A DNA stretch of 64,000 nt from Rhodobacter huangdaonensis (GCF_004022465.1 NZ_SAVA01000010.1:65058-129057); one strand, 5' to 3'. Counted from the stretch's first letter, positions 17,252 through 26,096 are shown. Notes: generated by a model not told the origin, from the letters alone. Numbers and translations are program-made.

Positions 17252-17296
17252 CATTTCGCTCGTGCGGAACAGGCATGAGAGGCGGGTTCACGACAC

Positions 17297-17623
17297 ATGG
17301 AAATGACCTTCTCGGGAGGGGCTCCGCCGGCAGTCGACCTGCTGACGGAGACCGAGGTTCTGTATCGGGAAATTGCCGGGGAACTGGCGCTGGCGATGCG
17401 AGGGGTTCGCCAGGGGAATCTGACGGAGGCGAAGGCCGCCGCGCAGGCGGTGAAGGACCTTCGGGCCGCCTTCCAGATGGTGATGGATGAAAGGACACGC
17501 GTTGAAAAACTCCGCAAGCAGGTTGCCGGGGTCGTCGGATCTGGCGAGCTCGACTTCGACGCCGCCCGCGCTGAGATCGGGCGCCGCCTGGCTCGCCTCC
17601 GCGACGCCGGAGCAGGTGGATGA
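17297..17623 (+). CDS. GTA small terminase subunit (orfg1)
   Basis: The product is 108 residues, mostly helical, with a coiled-coil-like middle (about residues 40-80). Position and size fit orfg1 of the Rhodobacter GTA, identified in R. capsulatus as the small terminase TerS. TerS assembles into a ring and hands DNA to the large terminase; in GTAs packaging is not sequence-specific for phage DNA. The next gene's frame overlaps it, as expected for the terminase pair. Confidence 0.8.
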   Translation: MEMTFSGGAPPAVDLLTETEVLYREIAGELALAMRGVRQGNLTEAKAAAQAVKDLRAAFQMVMDERTRVEKLRKQVAGVVGSGELDFDAARAEIGRRLARLRDAGAGG

Positions 17624-18917
17624 GTTTCTCTCCGGGCTGGGCGATGGCGCGCTGCTGGCGCTGCCCTGGATCTTCGAGTTCTGGGCGCTGCCGCATCAGC
17701 TGCCGCCCGCGGGCGCCTGGAAGAGCTGGGTGATCCTCGGCGGGCGCGGCGCCGGCAAGACGCGCGCAGGCGCCGAATGGGTGCGCGCGCAGGTCGAGGG
17801 GGCGCGGCCGGCGGACCCGGGCCGGGCCAACCGGGTGGCGCTGGTGGGCGAGACCTTCGATCAGGTGCGCGATGTGATGATCTTCGGCGAGAGCGGCATC
17901 CTGGCCTGTTCGCCGCCCGACCGGCGCCCGGACTGGGAGGCGGGACGGCGCCGGCTGGTCTGGCCGAATGGGGCGACCGCGCAGGCGCTCTCGGCGCATG
18001 AGCCCGAGGCGCTGCGCGGGCCGCAGTTCGATGCCGCCTGGGCCGACGAGCTGGCGAAATGGAAGAAGGCCGAGGACACCTGGGACATGCTGCAATTCGC
18101 GCTGCGGCTTGGCGAACATCCGCAGCAGGTGATCACCACCACGCCGCGCAATGTGAGCGTGCTGAAGGCGATCCTGCACAACCCCTCGACTGTCGTCACC
18201 CATGCGCCGACCGAGGCGAACCGGGCCTATCTGGCGGCCTCCTTCCTCGAGGAGGTGCGGGGTCGTTATGCCGGCACGCGCCTTGGCCGGCAGGAGCTCG
18301 ATGGCGTGCTGCTTGACGATGTCGAGGGCGCGCTGTGGAGCACTGCGGGCCTTGAGGCGGCGCGGGTGGACAGCGTTCCGGCGCTTGACCGCATCGTCGT
18401 TGCCGTCGATCCGGCGGTGACGGCGGGGGCGGGCTCGGACGAATGCGGGATCATCGTCGCGGGCGTGGTCAGCACCGGGCCGGCCCAGGACTGGCGGGCC
18501 TTTGTGCTTGAGGATTGCACGGCGCGGGGGCGGCCGACCGACTGGGCGCGGGCGGCGATCGCGGCGCGCGAGAAATGGGGCGCCGAGCGGCTGGTGGCCG
18601 AGGTGAACCAGGGTGGCGATCTGGTCGAAAGCGTGCTCCGGCAGATCGACCCGCTGGTGCCATTCAAGGCGCTGCGTGCCGCGCGCGGCAAGGCGGCGCG
18701 GGCCGAGCCGGTCGCGGCGCTCTACGAACAGGGCCGGGTCAAGCACCTGCGCGCGGGCCGGCTGGGCGCGCTCGAGGATCAGCTGTGCCGGATGACGGTG
18801 CAGGGCTATCAGGGCCGCGGCTCGCCCGACCGGGCGGATGCGCTGGTCTGGGCGCTGACCGAACTCATCATCGCGCCCTCGGCGCAGTGGCGGCGGCCGC
18901 AGGTGCGGGGGCTCTGA
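17487..18917 (+). CDS. GTA large terminase / DNA packaging ATPase-nuclease (orfg2)
   Basis: The longest frame gives 476 residues. Walker A (GGRGAGKT) is at about 85-92 and a Walker B-like FDAAWADE near 170-180. The C-terminal RNase H-fold nuclease has acidic positions in VAVDPAVTAGAGSDE, VAEVNQGG and DRADAL. It pumps host DNA into capsids and cuts it. The true start is uncertain: the ATG at 17487 overlaps g1 by 137 bases, while a GTG near 17616 would begin just before the family's conserved region. A GC-rich repeat fills the 167-base gap before the portal gene. Confidence 0.93.
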   Translation: MKGHALKNSASRLPGSSDLASSTSTPPALRSGAAWLASATPEQVDEFLSGLGDGALLALPWIFEFWALPHQLPPAGAWKSWVILGGRGAGKTRAGAEWVRAQVEGARPADPGRANRVALVGETFDQVRDVMIFGESGILACSPPDRRPDWEAGRRRLVWPNGATAQALSAHEPEALRGPQFDAAWADELAKWKKAEDTWDMLQFALRLGEHPQQVITTTPRNVSVLKAILHNPSTVVTHAPTEANRAYLAASFLEEVRGRYAGTRLGRQELDGVLLDDVEGALWSTAGLEAARVDSVPALDRIVVAVDPAVTAGAGSDECGIIVAGVVSTGPAQDWRAFVLEDCTARGRPTDWARAAIAAREKWGAERLVAEVNQGGDLVESVLRQIDPLVPFKALRAARGKAARAEPVAALYEQGRVKHLRAGRLGALEDQLCRMTVQGYQGRGSPDRADALVWALTELIIAPSAQWRRPQVRGL

Positions 18918-18933
18918 CCCCCTCTTTCTCCTT

Positions 18934-18974
18934 GCGTTAAATACCTCACGGGGGTGCGGGGGGGAAACCCCCGC
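18934..18974 (-). repeat. Dispersed intergenic repeat R1, copy A (inside the GTA operon)
   Basis: It starts with an AAATACCTC core followed by GGGGGTGCGGGGG and a closing CCCCCGC, which forms a hairpin. It matches the reverse complement of the copy at 40561-40615. It is the only member between two genes of the GTA operon. Confidence 0.7.
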
Positions 18975-19084
18975 CGCCGACATCGGCAGCAGCCGCACAG
19001 CAACCGTTCGGGGCCGGGGTCATTCCCGGCCCCTTTTCCGACCGTGCCCGGGGCCCGGGCCCACATGAAGACGAGGAGAACCGG

Positions 19085-20263
19085 ATGGGGATCAACTTCT
19101 TTCGCCGGCAGGCGCCGGAGGCGGCGCCCGAGCGCAAGGCTTCGGTCAGCGGGCGGATCGTGGCGATGGCCACGGGGGCCGGGCGGCCGGTCTGGGGGCC
19201 GCGCGACACGAGCTCGCTGACCCGGCTCGGGTTTCTGGGCAACCCGGTGGGGTTTCGCTCGGTGCGGCTGATCGCCGAGGCGGCGGCGGCGGTGCCGCTG
19301 ATCTGCCAGGACGCCGAGCGGCGCTATGAGGTGCATCCGGTGCTCGACCTGCTGCGGCGCCCGAATCCGGGTCAGGGACGGGCGGAGCTGTTCGAGGCGC
19401 TGTTCGGCCAGCTGCTGCTGAGCGGGAACGGCTATCTCGAGGCGGTGGTGCCCGAGCCCGGGCTGCCGCGCGAGCTGCATGTGCTGCGCGCCGACCGGAT
19501 GTCGGTGGTGCCCGGGGCGGATGGCTGGCCCGTCGCCTATGACTATGCCGTGGGCGGGCGGCGGCACCGTTTCGACATGACCGGCCACCCCGATCCGATC
19601 TGCCATATCCGCAGCTTTCACCCGCAGGACGACCATTACGGGCTGAGCCCGTTGCAGGCGGCGGCGGTGGCGATCGAGGTGCATAATGCCGCCTCCGGCT
19701 GGTCGAAGGCGCTTCTGGACAACGCCGCGCGGCCCTCGGGCGCGATTGTCTACCGGGGCGCGGATGGTCAGGGGACGCTGGCGCCCGAGCAATACGAGCG
19801 GCTGGTCTTCGAGATGGAAACGCATCATCAGGGTGCGCGCAACGCGGGGCGGCCGATGTTGCTCGAGGGGGGGCTCGACTGGAAACCGATGGGGTTTTCG
19901 CCCTCGGACATGGAGTTTCACGAGACAAAGGCCGCCGCGGCGCGCGAGATCGCGGTGGCCTTCGGGGTGCCGCCGATGCTTCTGGGCATCCCCGGCGACG
20001 CGACCTATGCGAATTATGCCGAGGCGAACCGGGCCTTTTACCGGCTGACCGTGCTGCCCTTGGCGACGCGGGTCGCGGCGGCGGTGGCGTGGTGGCTGTC
20101 GGGCTTTCTGGGCGCCGCGATCGAGCTGCGCCCGGATCTCGACCAGGTGCCGGCACTCGCCGCCGAGCGCGATGCGCAGTGGAAGCGGATCGGCGAGGCG
20201 AGCTTTCTCACCGATGCCGAGAAACGCGCGGCCCTTGGCCTGCCGCCGCTGGCGGAGGGCTGA
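19085..20263 (+). CDS. GTA portal protein, HK97 family (orfg3)
   Basis: The product is 392 residues with GAGGAG ahead of the start. The sequence has the HK97-type portal pattern, including LLRRPNPGQGRAELFEAL (about residues 88-105) and the GIPGDATYANYAEANRAF region near residue 300. Portals form the ring at the capsid vertex through which DNA enters and to which the tail attaches. Order after the terminase and before the protease matches the GTA. Confidence 0.93.
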   Translation: MGINFFRRQAPEAAPERKASVSGRIVAMATGAGRPVWGPRDTSSLTRLGFLGNPVGFRSVRLIAEAAAAVPLICQDAERRYEVHPVLDLLRRPNPGQGRAELFEALFGQLLLSGNGYLEAVVPEPGLPRELHVLRADRMSVVPGADGWPVAYDYAVGGRRHRFDMTGHPDPICHIRSFHPQDDHYGLSPLQAAAVAIEVHNAASGWSKALLDNAARPSGAIVYRGADGQGTLAPEQYERLVFEMETHHQGARNAGRPMLLEGGLDWKPMGFSPSDMEFHETKAAAAREIAVAFGVPPMLLGIPGDATYANYAEANRAFYRLTVLPLATRVAAAVAWWLSGFLGAAIELRPDLDQVPALAAERDAQWKRIGEASFLTDAEKRAALGLPPLAEG

Positions 20264-20264
20264 G

Positions 20265-20498
20265 ATGGCGACGGGCGGGTCGCGTTTCCTGAAGGAGCCC
20301 TTCGAGGTTCACGAGCAGCGCTTCGAGGCAACTGAGCGGATCATGGAGCTGCAGTTCCACCAGGTCGAACGGCGGCTCGAGAAGATCGAGGCGATGATCC
20401 TCGGGCTCGAGAAACGGCTGTGGATGACCGTCTATGGCGTCGCGGCAGTGATCCTGACGCAAGCGGTCCAGGGCCTTTTGCAATACGCTCCCAGATGA
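20265..20498 (+). CDS. GTA small head-formation protein (orfg3.5)
   Basis: The product is 77 residues from the ATG two bases after the portal stop. The middle is a predicted coiled coil (ERIMELQFHQVERRLEKIEA, about residues 24-43). The C-terminus is a hydrophobic helix (about residues 56-72). Small genes at this position in Rhodobacter GTAs are needed for head formation (the RCAP_rcc01685 family). The molecular role is not known. Confidence 0.75.
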   Translation: MATGGSRFLKEPFEVHEQRFEATERIMELQFHQVERRLEKIEAMILGLEKRLWMTVYGVAAVILTQAVQGLLQYAPR

Positions 20499-20508
20499 GG
20501 ATGTCGAC

Positions 20509-21066
20509 ATGAATTCAGAGGATTGCGGGCTGGAGCTGAAGTTCTGCGCAAGCGGGCAGGCGGTGACGGTGCAGGACGGCGCGGCGATCGCGGGCTATGC
20601 GAGCCTTTTCGGCCTGCCCGATCAGGGCGGCGACGTGGTGGCGCCGGGTGCCTATGCCCGCTCGCTCGCCGCGCTGAAGGCGCGGGGCGGCACGGTGAAA
20701 ATGCTCTGGCAGCACGACCCGACGCAGCCGATCGGCGTGTGGGAGGAGATCTTCGAGGATGCGCGCGGGCTTTACGTCAAGGGGCGGTTGCTGCTCGATG
20801 TCGCGAAGGCGCGCGAGGCGGCGGCGCTGATCGGTGCGGGGGCGATCGACGGGCTGTCGATCGGCTATCGCACGGTGCGCGCGGCGAAGGACGCGAAAGG
20901 CCAGCGGTTGCTGGCCGATCTGGAGCTGTGGGAGGTGTCGCTTGTCACCTTCCCGATGCTCCGCGAGGCGCGGGTGGCGGCGAAGGGCGAGAGCCCCGAG
21001 GCCGCGATCTGGCGCGATCTGGCCGAGGCGCTGGCAGGCGCCGCGGCCGAGCTGGCCGGGCGCTGA
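20509..21066 (+). CDS. GTA prohead protease, HK97 family (orfg4)
   Basis: The product is 185 residues. The HK97-type protease fold is indicated by GYASLFGLPDQGGDVVAPGA near the N-terminus, a candidate catalytic His in LWQHDPTQPIG and Ser in GAIDGLSIGY. It cleaves the capsid protein's N-terminal delta domain during head maturation. The capsid gene follows by 29 bases. Confidence 0.92.
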   Translation: MNSEDCGLELKFCASGQAVTVQDGAAIAGYASLFGLPDQGGDVVAPGAYARSLAALKARGGTVKMLWQHDPTQPIGVWEEIFEDARGLYVKGRLLLDVAKAREAAALIGAGAIDGLSIGYRTVRAAKDAKGQRLLADLELWEVSLVTFPMLREARVAAKGESPEAAIWRDLAEALAGAAAELAGR

Positions 21067-21095
21067 GCCGGCCCCATCGCGAAAGAGGTGCAAGG

Positions 21096-22292
21096 ATGAC
21101 GACCGAGTTCAAGGCCCGGTCCGGGGCGGAGCCGTCCGCGGAGCCGGCGCCGGCCGCCGCGGTGAAGACTGCGCTGTCCGGTTTCCTGAAAGAGATCAAG
21201 GGCTTTCAGGAGGAAGTGGAGACGAGGATGCAACAACAGGAAGAGCGTTTGACCATGCTGCAGAGCAAGACCTTCACCGGGCGTCCCGCCCTTGCCACCG
21301 CGGCCTTCGAGGAGGCGCCGCACCAGAAGGCCTTTGCGGCCTATCTGCGCTCGGGCGATGACGACGGGCTGCGCGCGCTGAGCCTCGAGGGCAAGGCGCT
21401 GAACACTGCGGTGGCCGCCGAGGGCGGCTATCTCGTCGACCCGCAGACCTCGGAGACGATCCGCGGCGTGCTGCGCGCGACCGCCTCGATCCGCCAGGTG
21501 GCGGCGGTGGTGAATGTCGAGGCGAGCTCCTATGACGTGCTCGTCGACCGCAGCGAGCTCGGCTCGGGCTGGGCCAGCGAGACCGCGACGCTGAGCGAGA
21601 CGACGACGCCGCAGATCGAGCGGATCTCGATCCCGCTGCATGAGCTTGCCGCGATGCCGAAGGCGAGCCAGCGGCTGCTGGACGATTCCGCCTTCGACAT
21701 CGAGACCTGGCTTGCCAATCGCATCGCCGACCGCTTCGCCCGGGCCGAGGCGGCGGCCTTCGTCTCGGGCAATGGCGTCGACAAGCCGACCGGCTTCCTG
21801 ACCCATTCCAAGGTCGCGAACGACGCCTGGGCCTGGGGCGCGCTTGGCTATGTCGCGACCGGGGCGGATGGCGATTTCGCCGCGGTGAACGCCGCCGATG
21901 CGATTGTCGATCTGGTCTATGCACTCGAGGCCGAATACCGGGCGAATGCGAGCTTCGTGATGAATTCGAAGACCGCCGGCGCGGTGCGCAAGATGAAGGA
22001 TGCGGACGGGCGCTTCCTGTGGACCGACGGGTTGGCGGCGGGCGAGCCCGCGCGGCTGATGGGCTATCCGGTGCTGGTGGCCGAGGACATGCCCGACATT
22101 GCCGCGGGCGCCTATGCGCTGGCGTTCGGCGATTTCGCGAGCGGCTACACCATCGCCGAGCGGCCCGACCTGCGGGTCTTGCGCGATCCGTTCTCGGCCA
22201 AGCCGCATGTCCTCTTCTACGCCTCGAAGCGGGTGGGCGGTGATGTCAGCGACTTCGCGGCGATCAAGCTGCTGAAATTCGCCACCTCGTGA
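21096..22292 (+). CDS. GTA major capsid protein, HK97 fold (orfg5)
   Basis: From the ATG at 21096, preceded by AAGAGG, the product is 398 residues. The N-terminal 100 residues are polar and coiled-coil-like, as expected for a scaffolding delta domain removed by the orfg4 protease. The remaining part is an HK97-type capsid fold (TASIRQVAAVVNVEASSYDV, later EAAAFVSGNGVDKPTGFL). It builds the GTA head. A stem-loop after the stop may favour high capsid expression. Confidence 0.94.
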   Translation: MTTEFKARSGAEPSAEPAPAAAVKTALSGFLKEIKGFQEEVETRMQQQEERLTMLQSKTFTGRPALATAAFEEAPHQKAFAAYLRSGDDDGLRALSLEGKALNTAVAAEGGYLVDPQTSETIRGVLRATASIRQVAAVVNVEASSYDVLVDRSELGSGWASETATLSETTTPQIERISIPLHELAAMPKASQRLLDDSAFDIETWLANRIADRFARAEAAAFVSGNGVDKPTGFLTHSKVANDAWAWGALGYVATGADGDFAAVNAADAIVDLVYALEAEYRANASFVMNSKTAGAVRKMKDADGRFLWTDGLAAGEPARLMGYPVLVAEDMPDIAAGAYALAFGDFASGYTIAERPDLRVLRDPFSAKPHVLFYASKRVGGDVSDFAAIKLLKFATS

Positions 22293-22304
22293 GGGGGGCG
22301 AAGC

Positions 22305-22328
22305 AGGCGGAGGCGGGGCCCTCCGCCT
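22305..22328 (+). other. Stem-loop after the capsid gene
   Basis: AGGCGGAG pairs with CTCCGCCT around GCGGGGCC, 12 bases after the capsid stop. No T-run follows. It fits a 3'-protective or processing hairpin in the 182-base gap before orfg6. Confidence 0.5.
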
Positions 22329-22474
22329 GAGCCGGGGCGACCCGGCCGGGCGGGCGCGGGCCGAGCGCCGTCGTCTAGCTGCTCCCTCCGTCCGAGCGGC
22401 GGCGGGAGGCCCGCGCCCGAACGCCCCCCGTGCCGCGTGCGCGGGGGGAGCGCAGCGACTTTCGGAGAGATGCG

Positions 22475-23068
22475 ATGATGCTGAAGGAACTGACGGCGGT
22501 GGCGCAGGCGGCGCTGCCGGTGGCGCAATTTCGCGACCACCTGCGGCTTGGCAGCGGCTTTGCCGACACGGGCGCCGAGGATGCGGCGCTGGTGGCCTAT
22601 CTGCGGGCGGCGATCGCGGCGATCGAGGGGCGCACGGCCAAGGTGCTTTTGGCGCGCGGGTTCCGCCTGGTGCTGCCGGGCTGGCGCGACGCGCGGAGCG
22701 TGCCCTTGCCGGTGGCGCCGGTGAGCGCGGTGGCCGAGGTGCGGCTGATCGACCGGGCGGGCACCGAGACGGTGCTTGCCGCCACGCGCTGGCGGCTTGT
22801 CGAGGATCTCGCGCGGCCGCGGCTCGAGGCCGTCGGCGGGCCGCTGCCCGAGGTGCCGGTGGCGGGCACGGCCGAGATCGACTTCACCGCGGGTTTCGGC
22901 ACCTGGGCCGAGCTTCCGGTCGATCTGGCGCAGGCGGTGTTCCTGCTGGCGGCACAGTATTTCGAGTTGCGCCACGACGGGGCGGGCGAGGCGAGCGCGA
23001 TGCCCTTCGGGGTGATGGCGCTGATCGAGCGCTGGCGCACGGTGCGGGTGTTGGGGGGCCGGGGATGA
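22475..23068 (+). CDS. GTA head-tail connector/adaptor (orfg6)
   Basis: The product is 197 residues from the ATG preceded by GGAGAGA. The sequence resembles phage gp6-like head-tail connectors (DHLRLGSGFADTGAEDAALV near residue 25). It lies after the capsid as orfg6 does in the R. capsulatus GTA. It overlaps the next gene by four bases. Confidence 0.85.
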   Translation: MMLKELTAVAQAALPVAQFRDHLRLGSGFADTGAEDAALVAYLRAAIAAIEGRTAKVLLARGFRLVLPGWRDARSVPLPVAPVSAVAEVRLIDRAGTETVLAATRWRLVEDLARPRLEAVGGPLPEVPVAGTAEIDFTAGFGTWAELPVDLAQAVFLLAAQYFELRHDGAGEASAMPFGVMALIERWRTVRVLGGRG

Positions 23069-23403
23069 GCGCGCCGCGGCTGACCCGGCGGCTGGTGCTC
23101 GAGGCGCCTGCCCGCGTCGCGGATGGCGCGGGGGGCTTCGGCGCGGGCTGGACGGTGCGGGGCACGCTCTGGGCCGGGATGAGCGCGGGTTCCGGCCGCG
23201 CGCGGGCGGGCGAGGACGTGGCACTTGGCACGCTTTCCTGGAAGATCGTCGTGCGTGCGGCGCCCGCGGGCTCGCCCCGCCGGCCCGAGGCCGGGCAGCG
23301 CTTTCGCGATGGCGCGCGGATCTTCGCGATCCTCGCGGTCGCCGAGGCGGACCCGGGGGCGCGCTATCTGACCTGTTTTGCCCGCGAGGAGGTGGCGAGA
23401 TGA
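23065..23403 (+). CDS. GTA head-tail adaptor/closure protein (orfg7)
   Basis: The product is 112 residues, with the pattern of SPP1 gp16-like head closure proteins (APARVADGAGGFGAGWTVRG and WAGMSAGSGRAR). It is coupled to both neighbours by four-base ATGA overlaps. It should form part of the neck between portal and tail. Confidence 0.85.
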   Translation: MSAPRLTRRLVLEAPARVADGAGGFGAGWTVRGTLWAGMSAGSGRARAGEDVALGTLSWKIVVRAAPAGSPRRPEAGQRFRDGARIFAILAVAEADPGARYLTCFAREEVAR

Positions 23404-23807
23404 GCTATGGCGTGGCGGCGGCGCTGCAGGGCGCGGTCTATCAGGCGCTGTGCGACGACGCGGCGCTGGCGGCGCTTGTCGGCAGCGCGATCCATGACGC
23501 GGCGCCCGGCGGCACGCCGGCCGGCACCTGGGTGAGCCTTGGCCCCGAGGAGGTGCGCGACGCTTCGGACAGGAGCGGCGGCGGCGCGCTGCATGACTTC
23601 ACCGTCTCGGTGATCAGCGATGCGGCGGGCTTTGCCGAGGCGAAGGCGGCGGCGGCGGCGGTCTCGGATGCGCTGGTCGACGCGCCACTTGCGCTCGCGC
23701 GCGGGCGGCTGGTCGGGCTGTGGTTCGTGCGGGCGCGGGCGGCGCGGGCGGCGCAGGGCAGCCTGCGACGCATCGACCTGACCTTTCGGGCGCGGGTGGA
23801 GACCTGA
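23400..23807 (+). CDS. GTA tail terminator-like protein, DUF3168 (orfg8)
   Basis: The product is 135 residues. The N-terminal LQGAVYQALCDDAALAALVG and later VTVSVISDAAG-type pattern fit DUF3168 (gp10-like) proteins, which cap phage tail tubes. It overlaps orfg7 by four bases and is followed by the major tail protein gene. Confidence 0.85.
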   Translation: MSYGVAAALQGAVYQALCDDAALAALVGSAIHDAAPGGTPAGTWVSLGPEEVRDASDRSGGGALHDFTVSVISDAAGFAEAKAAAAAVSDALVDAPLALARGRLVGLWFVRARAARAAQGSLRRIDLTFRARVET

Positions 23808-23852
23808 GCGGGCCCGGCGGCCCGCGGCAATTTCAGCAATCGGAGAGCGAAA

Positions 23853-24266
23853 ATGGCGGCACAGAACGGCAAGGACCTTCTGATCAAGCTCGACCTGACC
23901 GGGGCGGGCGCATTCGAGACCATCGCTGGGCTGCGCGCGACGCGGATCAGCTTCAACGCCGAGACGGTCGACGTGACCTCGCTGGAAAGCCAGGGCGGCT
24001 GGCGCGAGCTTCTGGGCGGCGCGGGCGTGCGTTCGGCCGCGATCAGCGGCTCGGGGGTGTTTCGCGACGCGGCGACGGACGAGCGCGCGCGGCAGATCTT
24101 CTTCGACGGCGAGGCCCCGGATTTCCAGGTCATCATCCCGGATTTCGGCATCGTCGAGGGGCCGTTCATGATTGCCTCGATCGACTATGCGGGCAGTCAC
24201 AACGGCGAGGCGACCTATGAGCTGAGCCTCGCCTCGGCCGGAGCGCTGAGCTTTACGGCGCTGTGA
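23853..24266 (+). CDS. GTA major tail tube protein, TP901-1 family (orfg9)
   Basis: The product is 137 residues, with CGGAGAG ahead of the start. It begins with MAAQNGKDLLIKLD and contains ETVDVTSLESQGGWRELLGG, typical of TP901-1-type major tail proteins. It polymerises into the tail tube. It overlaps orfg10 by one base. Confidence 0.92.
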   Translation: MAAQNGKDLLIKLDLTGAGAFETIAGLRATRISFNAETVDVTSLESQGGWRELLGGAGVRSAAISGSGVFRDAATDERARQIFFDGEAPDFQVIIPDFGIVEGPFMIASIDYAGSHNGEATYELSLASAGALSFTAL

Positions 24267-24586
24267 TGGCGAACCCCTGGGCGGGAGAGGTCGAGGTCGT
24301 TCTCGACGGCGAGCGGCGGGTGGCGAAGCTGACGCTGGGCGCGCTGGCCGAGCTCGAGGCGGAGCTTGGCGGCGGCACGATGCTTGACCTTGTGCGGCGC
24401 TTCGAGAGCGGCGCGTTTTCCACCCGCGACGTGCTGGCGCTTGTGGTTGCGGGGCTGCGCGGCGGGGGCTGGGCGGGGCGGGCCGAGGATCTGCGCACGG
24501 TCGAGATCGGTGGCGGGCCGGTGGCGGCGGCGCGGATCGCGGCCGAGCTTCTGGCCCGCGCCTTCACCGTGCCCGGCGCGTCGTGA
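24266..24586 (+). CDS. GTA tail assembly chaperone-like protein (orfg10)
   Basis: The product is 106 residues from the ATG overlapping the orfg9 stop; a GTG three bases upstream is also in frame. The sequence resembles GTA family gene 10 and phage tail chaperone proteins (LTLGALAELEAELGGGTMLD). The position between the tail tube and tape measure genes is where phages encode the chaperone pair that coats the tape measure. Confidence 0.82.
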   Translation: MANPWAGEVEVVLDGERRVAKLTLGALAELEAELGGGTMLDLVRRFESGAFSTRDVLALVVAGLRGGGWAGRAEDLRTVEIGGGPVAAARIAAELLARAFTVPGAS

Positions 24587-24813
24587 GTGCGGACGGGCTT
24601 GACTGGCCCGGGCTGATGCGGGCGGGGCTGCGCGGGCTTGGCCTGCGCCCGCGCGAATTCTGGGCGCTGACGCCGGCGGAACTCGCGCTGATGCTGGGCG
24701 AGGGGGCGGCGCGGGCGCCGCTGACGCGGGCGGGACTGGCGGCGCTGGCGGCGCGCTGGCCGGACGTGCCCGGAAAACCGAAGCGAGAGGGGGATGCAGA
24801 TGGACAGCCTTGA
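24583..24813 (+). CDS. GTA tail assembly chaperone, rcc01693 type (orfg10.1)
   Basis: The product is 76 residues from a GTG overlapping the orfg10 stop by four bases (GTGA). The motif GLRPREFWALTPAELALMLG is characteristic of the small phage tail chaperone family found next to orfg10 in GTAs. It overlaps the tape measure gene in another frame by 14 bases. Confidence 0.82.
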   Translation: MSADGLDWPGLMRAGLRGLGLRPREFWALTPAELALMLGEGAARAPLTRAGLAALAARWPDVPGKPKREGDADGQP

Positions 24814-25453
24814 TGCGCTGAGCGCGCAGGCGGCCGATCTCGAGCGCAACCTTGGCGGTGCCGAGGCGGTGGCAGCGAGCTTTGGCGGCGAGCTTTTGCG
24901 GATGCGGGAGAGCATGGTCTACACCGGGCGCGAGGTCTCGACCTTGTCGAGCAGCATCGGACGCGGGCTGCGGCGCGCCTTCGACGGGCTGATCTTCGAC
25001 GGGATGAAGCTGTCGGACGCGCTGAGCGAGGTGGCGCAGACGATCTCGGCCAGCGCCTATTCGGTCGCGCTGCGGCCGGTGCAGAACGCGCTTGGCTCGG
25101 CGATTGCCGAGGGGGTGAACGGGCTGCTGAGCGGGATTTTGCCCTTCGCGAATGGCGCGGCCTTCAGCCAGGGGCGGGTGATGCCCTTCGCCAGGGGCGG
25201 CGTGGTGAGCAGCCCGGTTTCCTTCCCGATGCGCGGCGGGGCGGGGCTGATGGGCGAGGCCGGGCCCGAGGCGATCTTGCCGCTCGCGCGCGGTGCGGAC
25301 GGGCGGCTTGGCGTGCAGGCGGGCGGCGGCGGGCGCACGGTCAGCGTGGTGATGAACGTGACCACGCCCGATGTCGCGGGCTTTGCCCGCAGCCAGAGCC
25401 AGATCGCGGCGCAGATCAACCGCGCGCTCGCGCGCGGCAGCCGCAACAGCTGA
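24800..25453 (+). CDS. GTA short tape measure protein (orfg11)
   Basis: The product is 217 residues from the ATG at 24800; an ATG at 24794 abuts the GAGGGGG ribosome site and is less likely. The N-terminus is helical (LDALSAQAADLERNLGGAEA). The C-terminal half has Gly/Ala-rich segments seen in tape measure ends (GGVVSSPVSFPMRGGAGLMG). It is very short for a tape measure, as in the R. capsulatus GTA, matching the short tail of these particles. Confidence 0.88.
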   Translation: MDSLDALSAQAADLERNLGGAEAVAASFGGELLRMRESMVYTGREVSTLSSSIGRGLRRAFDGLIFDGMKLSDALSEVAQTISASAYSVALRPVQNALGSAIAEGVNGLLSGILPFANGAAFSQGRVMPFARGGVVSSPVSFPMRGGAGLMGEAGPEAILPLARGADGRLGVQAGGGGRTVSVVMNVTTPDVAGFARSQSQIAAQINRALARGSRNS

Positions 25454-25463
25454 GGAGGGGCAG

Positions 25464-26096
25464 ATGGCCTTTCACGAGATCCGCTTTCCCGCGAACCTGA
25501 GCTTCGGCTCGGTCGGCGGGCCCGAGCGGCGCACCGAGATCGTCACGCTGGCGAACGGGTTCGAGGAGCGCAACACCCCCTGGGCGCATTCGCGCCGGCG
25601 CTATGACGCGGGGGTGGGGCTGCGCAGCCTCGATGACGTCGAGCGGCTGATCGCCTTCTTCGAGGCGCGGGCCGGGCAGCTGCATGGCTTTCGCTGGAAG
25701 GACTGGGCCGATTACAAGAGTTGTCCGGCCTCGCGCGCGCCGCGCTTCGAGGATCAGCTGATTGGCACCGGCGACGGGGTGACCGCGGCCTTCGGGCTGA
25801 AGAAGACCTACAGCTCGGGCGGTGTCGATTACGTGCGGCCGATCACCAAGCCGGTGGCGGGGACGGTCGTCGTCGGGGTGCAGGGCGACAGCCAGGCCGA
25901 GGCGGTGCATTTCGAGATCGACACCGCCACCGGCATCGTCACCTTCTTCGACCCGCCGGCCGAGGGGGTGCGGGTGACCGCGGGCTTCGAGTTCGACGTG
26001 CCGGTGCGGTTCGACACCGACACGATCCAGGTCTCGGTGCAGTCGTTCCGGGCGGGCGACCTGCCGCAGGTGCCGGTGCTGGAGGTGCGGATCTGA
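25464..26096 (+). CDS. GTA distal tail protein, DUF2460/TIGR02217 (orfg12)
   Basis: The product is 210 residues, with GAGGAGGGG before the start. It begins MAFHEIRFPANLSFGSVGGP and contains FRWKDWADYKS, both typical of TIGR02217 proteins, which form the distal tail ring in the GTA. Its stop overlaps the next start by one base. Confidence 0.92.
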   Translation: MAFHEIRFPANLSFGSVGGPERRTEIVTLANGFEERNTPWAHSRRRYDAGVGLRSLDDVERLIAFFEARAGQLHGFRWKDWADYKSCPASRAPRFEDQLIGTGDGVTAAFGLKKTYSSGGVDYVRPITKPVAGTVVVGVQGDSQAEAVHFEIDTATGIVTFFDPPAEGVRVTAGFEFDVPVRFDTDTIQVSVQSFRAGDLPQVPVLEVRI

